Program-made: the position numbers and the translations under genes
NCBI GenBank assembly: GCA_951804985.1
Contig: OX638130.1
Coordinates: 3,190,501 to 3,254,500, forward strand
Source: Dryomyza anilis
Taxonomy: Eukaryota; Arthropoda; Insecta; Diptera; Dryomyzidae
Length of the DNA stretch: 64,000 nt
Direction of reading: 5' to 3'
The notes under the pieces: generated by a model
The model's database searches: none
Seen by the model: only the letters and a program-made list of their open reading frames with translations
Told to the model about the DNA's origin: nothing
Part shown: one piece after another, positions 56,340 through 64,000 of the stretch
Position numbering within the stretch: position 1 is the stretch's first letter
Layout of the letters: the number at the start of each line of letters is the position of its first letter

Positions 56340-57690
56340 TTATTTTTTTTCACTAAAATTTGAATTTTTCAACACAAAATTTAATTTATCAATAAAAATT
56401 AAAATTTTCACAAAAAAAAAAAAAATTTCACTAATAATTCTATTTTTTACCAATAATTCAATTGTTCACAAAAAAAATTTTTTTTTTACTAATTCAATTT
56501 TTCATTAAAAATTTATCACTAAAAATTGAATTTTGTAATAAAAATTTAATTTTTCACTGAACATTTTTTTTCACTAAAAATTCAATTTTTCACTGCAAAT
56601 TCAATTTTTCACTAAAAAATCAATTTTTCACAAAAAAAATCAATTTTTCACGAAAAAAAATCAAATTTTCACGAAAAAAATCAATTTTTCACTAAAAATT
56701 CAATTTTTCACAAAAAAAAAAAATCAAATTTTCACTAAAAATTCAATTTTTAACTACAAATTCAATTTTTCACTAAAAATTCAATTTTTAACTAAAAATT
56801 CAATTTTTCACTAAAAATTAAATTTTTCACAATAAATTCAATTCTTCATTAACAATTCAATTTCTCACTAAAAATTCAAATTTTCACTCTAAAATTCAAT
56901 TTGTAGTGAAAATTCAATTTTTCACTAAAAATTAAATTTTTCACTATAAATTCAATTCTTCATTACAATTCAATTTTTTTTTATTAATAAATTAAAAATT
57001 CAATTTTTCACTAAAATTTCAAATTTTCACTAAAAATTTAAATTTTAAATAAAAATTCAATTTTTCACTAAAAATTCAATTTTTCTTTAAAAATCAATTT
57101 TCATTAAAAATTCAATTTTCCATTAAAATTCAATTTTTCATGAAAATTTAAATTTTCACTAAAAATTCAATTTTCATTAAAAATTCAAATTTTCACTAAA
57201 AATTCAAATTTTCACTAAAAATTCAATTTTTCACTAAAAATTCAATTTTTCACTCAAAATTCAATTTTTCACTCAAAATTCAATTTTTCACTAAAAATTC
57301 AATTTTTCACTATTTATTCAATTTTTCACTAAAAATTCAATTTTTCACTAAAAATTCAATTTTTCACTCAAAATTCAATTTTTCACTAAAAATTCAATTT
57401 TTCACTAAAAATTAAATTTTTCACTAAAAATTAAATTTTTCACTAAAAATTCTATTTTGCACTAAAAATTAAATTTTTCACTAAAAATTTAATTTTTCAC
57501 TGAAAATTTAATTTCTCACTAAAAATTTAATTTTTCACAGAAAATTCAAATTTTCATTAACAATTAAATTGCATAAAAATAAAATTTTCATTAAAAATTC
57601 AATTTTCATTAAAAATTAAATTTTTCATTAAAAATTCAATATTTACTAAAAAAAAAAAATTAAATTAAATTTGTCATTATAATTTTTTTA
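56340..57690 (-). repeat. 19-bp minisatellite array D, reverse orientation
   Basis: TTCACTAAAAATTCAATTT units are the reverse complement of the unit in arrays A, B, C and E. About 70 copies with considerable divergence; the most regular run is about 57170-57440. It is the only array of the five in this orientation and lies 1.2 kb upstream of the peptide gene. Confidence 0.95.
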
Positions 57691-58849
57691 TAGTAATTTC
57701 GAAAATTTGTTTTTCGGTCTATTTTTTATTAAATTTCGTTGCAATCATTCATTTAATATTCTATTATTATTTTTAGCTATTTCAAACCATAGCAACGAAT
57801 TTATAAAATAACACAACGTGCTTTGGCATTTAAATTCATTTAAACAACAGTTTTTTGCTATTTGTTTAATTGCTTTTTATTTTTACAAAACAAAATATTA
57901 TTTTTCCAGTGAGTCATCTGCTGATCACCAGTTGGATTGGGCGCTGACTACGCGTCTAAACTTATTTTTGGCCCACAGACAATAGATCGAATTATATGGT
58001 AGCAACGAGGTTTTAAAAATTATTTTAACACCTGCTCAATATTAAATGATTTTATATCTAGCTATAGTGAATAAGTCAACTGTAAATTATTTGGTTGAAC
58101 GCACTTTAATTGCAATATTTCTCTATTAATGACTCTCTGCCAAACAATATCATTTGTCTCTCAGTCATATTGAAACCCAGCGGTAAAAATTCACATCATA
58201 CATGTTCGCTCAATGATTTTGTATGCAGAGTCAGCTGGATTCTAAATCCACTTTCCATTATTTAAAAAAATGTCCTAACCATTAGGTTATTACAAAGTAA
58301 TAGAAGGGAGAATGAGTGAGCATGATTAATTCCTAAAACTAATATATTGAAACTGAAACAGTAATCAACAGTAATCATTATCAGCCTTAAAAAATAAGTT
58401 AGGAATAAGATTAATTCTGTTTTTTTTTCATATTATAACCCAACTAATATTCAAAATACCTTGATATACCAAAAAAAAATCATCATGAGTTCATTAATGA
58501 CATCCATGGTACTTTGAAAATGTTCCCGCTGGGTGCTTTATCGCATATTTTGTTCTCTCTTTTGAAGTTTTCAAAACTATACTCCATTGTACTTCATATA
58601 AACCCTATTAGTATTCAAGCCACATATTTAAAAATAACTAAAAAATAATAAAAACAAAAATAAAAATCGCACTTGTTGCTCGCTCACTCATCAATCGGCG
58701 TTGAGTAAAACAATAATTGTCGGGGTCTTTATTACGGCTGCAATAGTCGTGAGTTTCGCTAAAATATTTTCGATTGATTTTAGAAACGTTTGAACCGGCT
58801 TCGCGCGTCGTCAGCTTGAAATGAAAAGTGCTTCTTTTTTGCACATTTT
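57691..58849. other. Upstream region of the peptide gene
   Basis: About 1.15 kb of unique sequence between array D and the gene. A less AT-rich part lies at 58675-58815 (GCTCGCTCACTCATC, CGGGGTC, CCGGCTTCGCGCGTCGTC). No strong recognisable factor site was identified. Confidence 0.4.
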
Positions 58850-58868
58850 TGCATAAAATTAAATAATT
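58850..58868 (+). promoter_or_regulatory. Possible TATA-like region of the peptide gene
   Basis: CATAAAATTAAATAA lies about 60 bases upstream of the ATG, a plausible TATA-like element with a short 5' UTR. In DNA this AT-rich the motif has little specificity. Confidence 0.25.
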
Positions 58869-58918
58869 TTTACGTTTTAAGCTCATAAATTAAACTGCAA
58901 CAAGTGTTGTCGAAAACA

Positions 58919-59250
58919 ATGTCAAGATTATTAGTGTTTGTTTTATTTTTTGCATGTTTAACATTGAGCGTAAGTTTTGTTTTTCTACTACAATTTTAGA
59001 CAGTTTTACAGTTATGGATATGAATTATAATTCGCAGCTTGCACAAGAATTTCATGGCGAACCATTGGTCCCTGATAACAGTGGAGATTCTCTCGAGGAT
59101 GAGTATGTCTTGGTTCTGCACAAAATACCGCATGATCCGGGCTTTGCTAGGGATACTTTGCATCGCAATAGTCCCGAGCGCAGGGGTAATACACTGAAAG
59201 AACTGTGGGAAACGGTGCCGTTGAAGCAGCAGTCGCGCGGTATAAAGTGA
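58919..59250 (+). CDS. Small secreted peptide, two exons, family not recognised
   Basis: Exon 1 (58919-58969) encodes MSRLLVFVLFFACLTLS, the hydrophobic core of a signal peptide. A 68-bp intron (58970-59037) begins GTAAGT and ends TTCGCAG. Exon 2 (59038-59250) continues in phase 0 with LAQEFHGEPLVP and stops at TGA, giving 87 residues; cleavage after LA or LAQ would leave about 67. The two nearer acceptor candidates (AG at 58999 and the TTTACAG at 59011) both run into a stop within four codons, so this intron is the only open solution. The mature part has no Cys, an acidic first third (GDSLEDEY), a dibasic site in SPERRGN and a Lys/Arg-containing tail QQSRGIK, so a linear peptide or a pro-peptide cut at Arg-Arg is possible. 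Function is unknown. Poly(A) signals follow within 75-125 bases. A donor-like AAA/GTGAGA overlaps the stop, so further exons cannot be excluded. Confidence 0.75.
58970..59037 (+). other. 68-bp phase-0 intron of the peptide gene
   Basis: GT-AG bounded, donor GTAAGT is consensus, and length is typical of short fly introns. It lies at the end of the signal-peptide core. Confidence 0.75.
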
Positions 59251-59323
59251 GAACTTTTGAAAAATATCACATAAGAATGAAAAAAATACTTTTAAGTGAA
59301 ATACTATTTAGGTAAAATGTGAG

Positions 59324-59374
59324 AATAAAAATAATATTTAAGAATTAACTATCTCCAATATTGAAATAAATAAA
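59324..59374 (+). terminator. Polyadenylation signals of the peptide gene
   Basis: AATAAA occurs at 59324-59329 and as overlapping copies at 59365-59374, 75-125 bases after the stop codon. This supports transcription ending before array E, although AATAAA is common in AT-rich DNA. Confidence 0.5.
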
Positions 59375-59489
59375 GTATTTTAAGGTAAAATAAAAAAATG
59401 TGTGTTAAATAAAATTTTTAGTTAACAACTGAATTTTAAAATTTTGCTTTTTTTGTAAAAAAAAAAAATTAGAGAAATTAAAAATTAAA

Positions 59490-61210
59490 AAAATCTTACT
59501 GAATTTTTAGTGAGAGAAGTAATTCCCATGGAAAAATTGAATTTTTGGTGAAATTTTTAGGTAAAAATTGAATTTTTAATGAAAAAATGAATTCGAAGTG
59601 AAAAATTAAATATTTGTTAAAATTGAGTTTTAGTGAAAATTGGTATTTTTAGTGAACAAATTCAATTTTTAATAAAAAATTAAATTATCAGTGAAAAATT
59701 ACATATTTTGTGAAAAGTGAAAAATTTAATTTTTAGTGAACATTTGAATTTTTAGTGAAAATTTGAATTTTTATTGAACATTTAAATTTTTTGTGAAAAT
59801 TTGAATTTTTATTCAAAATTTGAATTTTTAGTGAAAATTTGAATTTTTAGTGAAGATAGTGAAAAGGAGAATATTTAGTAAAAATTGTATTTTTTTTAGT
59901 GAAAAATTAACTTTTTAGTGGAAATATGAATTTTGAGTGAACAAATTATTTTAGAGTGAAAAATAAATTTTGAGAGAAAAATTGAATTTTGAATATTTTT
60001 AAGTGAAAATTTGAACTTTTAGTGACAAATTGGATTTTTAGTGCAAAAATTTATTCTAAGTGAAATATTGAATGTTTGTTGTATATTTATTTTCAGTGAA
60101 AATTTGAAGTTTTAGTAAAAATTCAATTTTTAGTCAAAAATTTTATTATTTGTGAAAATTTGAAATTTTTGCAAAAAATTGAATTTTTAGTGGAAAATTA
60201 AATTTTTTGTGAAAATTTGAATTTTAATTTTGAATGAAAAATTAAATTTAATGTGAAAAACTGAATTTTAGTTTAAAATTGAATTTTTAGTGAAAAAATT
60301 AATTTTTAGTGAACAAAATTAATGTTTAGTGAAAAAATTTATTTTTAATGAAAAAAATAATTTTAAATGAAAAAAATAATTTTAAATGAAAAAAATAATT
60401 TTCAATGAAAAAATTTATTTTAGTGAAAAAAATTAATTTTTACTGAAAAAATTAATTTTTAGTGAAAAAATTAATTTTTAGTGAAAAAATTAATTTATAG
60501 TGAAAAAATAATTTTTAATGAAAAAAATAATTTTTAATGAAAAAAATAATTTTTAATGAAAAAAAAAAATTTTAATGAAAAAATAATTTTTAATGAAAAA
60601 AATAATTTTAAATGAAAAAAATAATTTTAAATGATAAAAATAATTTTTAATGAAAAAAATAATTTTCAATGAAAAAAATAATTTTTAATGAAAAAAAAAA
60701 ATTTTAATGAAAAAATAATTTTTAATGAAAAAAATAATTTTTAGTGAACAAAATTAATTTTTAGTGAACAAAATTAATTTTTAGTGAAAAAATTAATTTT
60801 TAGTGAAAAATTTAATTTTTAGTGAAACATTTAATTTTTAGTGAAAAAATTAATTTTTAATGAAAAAAATAATTTTAAATGAAACAAATATTTTTTTAAT
60901 GAAAAAAATAATTTTTAATGAAAAAATGTATTTTAGTGAAAAAAAATAATTTTTACTGAAAAAATTAATTTTTAGTAAAAATTAATTTTTAGTAAAAAAT
61001 AATTTTTAGTAAAAAAAATAATTTTTAGTGAAAAAGTAATTTTTACTGAAAAAATTAGTTTTTAGTAAAAAAATTAATTTTTAGTGAAAAAATTAATTTG
61101 TAGTGAAAAGTTGAATTTTTGTTGAAAAACTGATTTTTTTTATAAAAATTTAACTTTTAGTGAAATTTTGAATTTTTTTTTTGTAAAAATTGAGTTTTTA
61201 GGGAAAATCA
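59490..61210 (+). repeat. 19-bp minisatellite array E, with a 17-18-bp variant core
   Basis: The ends carry diverged GTGAAAAATTGAATTTTTA units, while 60290-61000 is dominated by shorter AATGAAAAAAATAATTTTTA-type units. A block near 60340-60420 (TTTTAAATGAAAAAAATAAT) recurs near 60600-60690, showing local higher-order duplication. It begins about 115 bases after the last poly(A) signal of the peptide gene. Confidence 0.93.
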
Positions 61211-62861
61211 TTAGTTACTACAATTAGTCAAAACTTAATTTTATTTGGTTTAAAAACAATAACACCAAAAGGTGTATTTGTTACAGAAGAATTTTAATTG
61301 AATGCAAATTGATTTTTTACGGCATGACAGGTGTATTTTTATTATTCATAATTTTGCGGCAATGTGGGTTTTGTGTCAAATTGAATTTCTGCGTGTGTTG
61401 CTACTATTTTTACCATTTATTTCTTTTTTATTAAAAATGTTTAATATGTAATAAAATATAGATTTTGTAAATTTTAAATATTTCGAAATATATCAAAGAT
61501 CCAACCAGTTTTTTTGTAATATAACCCATTTGTATTATATAATGTTCTTCAAACCACAAAACAAGTTAATTCCTTTTCTTGGGAAGTATATTTTTAATGT
61601 CCTTCTCAAAGCATCACCAAAGGGCATAGCTGAATTCATTGCGTAAACGTCATTAACCGACAGAAATGCATTACTTATCCTGTCATTAATACGCAACTCA
61701 TCTCATCTCTTACCATGTTGTAGTACCCATCGTCAACACTTCTTTTGATGCTGTAACATGTACTTGTTGTAAAAATAATAGTAGTAAATAAGCGCAAAAT
61801 AAAAAATCAACAAAGTGCATGAATTTTACGACATTTTTGACATTTTCATTTCATGCCGCATGACAGTTGCGCTGACGGCTAGCGTTCGCTCGGTGACTGT
61901 CTTACGTTGCGTTACGTAAGATGACAATGCGTTGCGTACTATAACGTCGAACTGTTCGTCAATGGCATTTTGTCATCAGCCAGTGTTGCCGTTGCATTAG
62001 CATTAAAATAAATTATTTGTTGCAATGTTTGTTTTCCATTTACAGTGCTTTGTTTTATTGTTGCTGCTACTGTCGTTTTTTTATATTTTCTTTATTTTAC
62101 AGTTATTTTTGTGAGTTAACTGTTGATCTTCGCTGACAGCAGTCACACACATACATTCAACACATACAAAATTACCTACACAGACAAATAAAAACATCGT
62201 AAAAGTGTAATGCGTATAAAAAAAAAATGCGTCAAAAGTCAACGTTTTTACGGCGTTCGCCATTTTATGCACTAAGTGACTATGAGTAGGCGAAAAGGTT
62301 GATACACACTGGACGTTATATATTTTTGTATTTTCTAGTATTATTTTACTACTTTTTCAAAAAAAAAATATATATATATATATTAGTGTTGGGAGAAGTG
62401 AATTTACCCTAATAGAACTTTACCCTATTTGGGAAAATATGGTAAAAGCCAGACAAAAATACCACGCACCTTTAAATTATAAAAAAATATTTTTTTAATT
62501 GAAAATTAACCCCTCTTAATCCATTAACCCCACCAAAAATAAAAAAAAGAAAGGCGATCAATGTTTTCGATTATATTGGAAAGTTAAAAAAAAGAATAAA
62601 ATTGCCACCTCTAACTTTACACACAGCAAAAAATACCCCATCTCAATCAACTATCTAATAATAACACTACTCAACAAAAAAATGTTGCCATGAACATCCC
62701 CATACATCAATGCTATATAATTCGAGGTTTCTGATTTTAACTGCATACTCAGTATTGTCTATTACGTAACTTTTTAAGACAATTGCTCTTGATATGTTAG
62801 ACTCTTTTCAGTCACTTTTGACAAATAAAAAATACAGTCCCTTACACATAAAAAAAAAAAA
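61211..62861. other. Unique sequence, no gene called
   Basis: Contains a TTACGTAA palindrome at 61912-61919, a (TA)n run at about 62367-62383, and A-rich runs. A minus frame at 62081-62272 has no recognised domain. Confidence 0.4.
61912..61919. promoter_or_regulatory. TTACGTAA palindrome, possible bZIP site
   Basis: GTTACGTAAG matches the palindromic core bound by PAR-type bZIP proteins (Pdp1/Vrille in flies). Related ACGTTGCGTTACG words flank it. No target gene is evident. Confidence 0.25.
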
Positions 62862-63213
62862 AAAATTCACCAACAATCAGTATTCATCATATTGATGATT
62901 TCATTCATTGAACAAAAATCGTATTTTTTCAATGTTTCTCACTTTCAATATTTTTTATAACATCAAATTTCAAGCAAAAATTTGTCTCCATTTACACATT
63001 TATGTATTTATAATTCTTATTAGATTTATGACATTTAAATTAACATGATTTGTTGAACAGAATTCATCAATATGAGGTACAATTCATTAATATGATGAAA
63101 TAGAGTCTTCGCATAATTAGCAAATGAAAATGAAAAACATAATACAAAAATACGATTATAATTCAATGAATGAATTCATCAATATTATGAATCCAGGTAG
63201 TTGGTGAAATTTT
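62862..63213. repeat. Foldback element 1, 65-bp inverted arms
   Basis: The left arm 62862-62929 (AAAATTCACCAAC, then ATATTGATGA, TCATTCATTGAA, AATCGTATT) pairs with the right arm 63149-63213 (AATACGATT, TTCAATGAATGA, TCATCAATATTATGAAT, GTTGGTGAAATTTT). The interior holds more ATTCATYAATATGA words. MITE-like, no coding capacity; target duplication not identified. Confidence 0.8.
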
Positions 63214-63408
63214 GAGTGTATACACAACTAGATTTTTAAAAAACTGTAAACGTAGTTTTCTTCCAATTGCTGATTACAATATACCGAAAAATACTATTAT
63301 TCCGATAGTTTTTTATGATATTTGAATCTAAACTCAAAAAATATTGATTGTTTAGACTATTTTTGGTTATGGTTATGATATATGGTTATGTAGTAAAGTG
63401 TTTTTCAA
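63214..63408. other. AT-rich spacer between foldback elements
   Basis: No feature recognised. Confidence 0.3.
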
Positions 63409-63666
63409 CAGTGACGCTACAAATGTAGAGCGACAGGGACAGGAAACGACGCCATATTTCTTGCCGCTCTGTTGACATTTCTATTCAGTAAGGTTTGCAA
63501 TTTCACGGAATTCCAATTTCGGTAGTAAATTTAAATAATTTCGACTCGTTGGCTCATATATCTTCATCATGAAATGGCAAACCTTACTGAAGAGAAATGT
63601 CAAAAGAGCGGTAAGAAATATGGCGTCGTTTGCCGTCCCTGTCGCTCTACTTTTGTAGCGTCCCTG
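63409..63666. repeat. Foldback element 2, 99-bp inverted arms
   Basis: The left arm 63409-63507 begins CAGTGACGCTACAAATGTAG and the right arm 63568-63666 reads in reverse complement CAGGGACGCTACAAAAGTAG; both continue through GAGCGACAGGGAC, CGACGCCATATTTCTT, CCGCTCT, TTGACATTTCT and TTCAGTAAGGTTTGC with about ten mismatches overall. The 60-bp centre is unique. CAGGG ends recall hAT-type MITEs, but no 8-bp target duplication is visible, so the superfamily is unassigned. Confidence 0.88.
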
Positions 63667-64000
63667 TTAAAAAACCCTTGAAAAAAACTTTTGTAGCGCT
63701 ACTTTTGTTTATCGGTTCTCATTTTTAAAATCAACACAGTTTAAATTAAAACTGGTGAAAAATAAAATGGTGTATATGTATTTTACCTACAAATTAAACT
63801 CTTTTACCCAAATTTTTTCTCAAAAACTCTTCATAATAGGAAAAAACTCAGTATGCAATAAGAATAAGCTTATTTTAAGTATAAATTAGTGATATATTCA
63901 GATTACAGGTATTAGTATTGATTATATAAATGAGTATCAAAATTATGTTCTCATTCGTAAAAAGGTACAAAAATATACAATAAATTACGAATAAAATTAA
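63667..64000. other. AT-rich unique sequence to the window end
   Basis: CTTTTGTAGCGCTACTTTTG at about 63690-63710 repeats the end words of foldback element 2 and forms a small palindrome. No gene. Confidence 0.35.

Overview
The window looks like repeat-rich, gene-poor DNA from a higher (schizophoran) fly, probably a calyptrate such as a blowfly. The base composition is strongly AT-rich. There are long simple arrays, CAG/CAA-rich stretches of the kind common in fly DNA, a tRNA-derived SINE with an (ATT)n tail, fragments of a CR1-like LINE, a broken IS630/Tc1/mariner-type transposase, and short elements whose ends (an AGTCGG...CCGACT hairpin followed by ATACCCTACAC) recall fly repeats. The species is inferred; no diagnostic host gene is present. 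There are no bacterial operons, CRISPR arrays, rRNA genes or functional tRNA genes.

Layout. 0.4-2.8 kb: about 217 copies of an 11-bp purine-rich unit. 3.4-4.0 kb: a dispersed repeat (R1) abutting a minus-strand SINE. 5.4-6.3 kb: first of five arrays of a 19-bp palindromic unit. 7.3-9.5 kb: a 10-bp array with internal higher-order duplication. 10-17.9 kb: a second SINE, a 245-bp terminal-inverted-repeat (TIR) element, and CGATATCG-rich TIR elements, one carrying a nested insertion. 20-21.6 kb: another such element followed by a dimeric 215/430-bp satellite. 22.5 kb: a SINE with a perfect 13-bp target duplication. 24.3 kb: a 5'-truncated LINE with a poly(A) tail. 27.3-28.2 kb: a second 19-bp array interrupted by a clean 241-bp MITE. 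29.6-39 kb: decayed GAATTGTC-type arrays in both orientations, a LINE fragment and a transposase pseudogene. 39.9-40.9 kb: a cluster of heat-shock-element-like motifs, two with an adjacent TATA box. 41.8-42.7 kb: a third 19-bp array. 43.8-46.1 kb: a young 381-bp tandem duplication and two element families. 46.3 kb: a candidate short exon. 48-55 kb: several tandem segmental duplications plus a 1-kb LINE fragment containing part of a reverse transcriptase. 56.3-61.2 kb: two 19-bp arrays in opposite orientations bracketing the only convincing protein gene. 62.8-63.7 kb: two foldback elements.

The one supported gene (58919-59250) encodes a small secreted peptide from two exons. Exon 1 supplies a signal peptide, and a 68-bp phase-0 intron is the only reading that keeps the frame open. 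Most other open frames are products of repeat composition. The window is probably intergenic or a very large intron. The most intriguing non-coding structure is the heat-shock-element/TATA repeat cluster at 39.9-40.9 kb.
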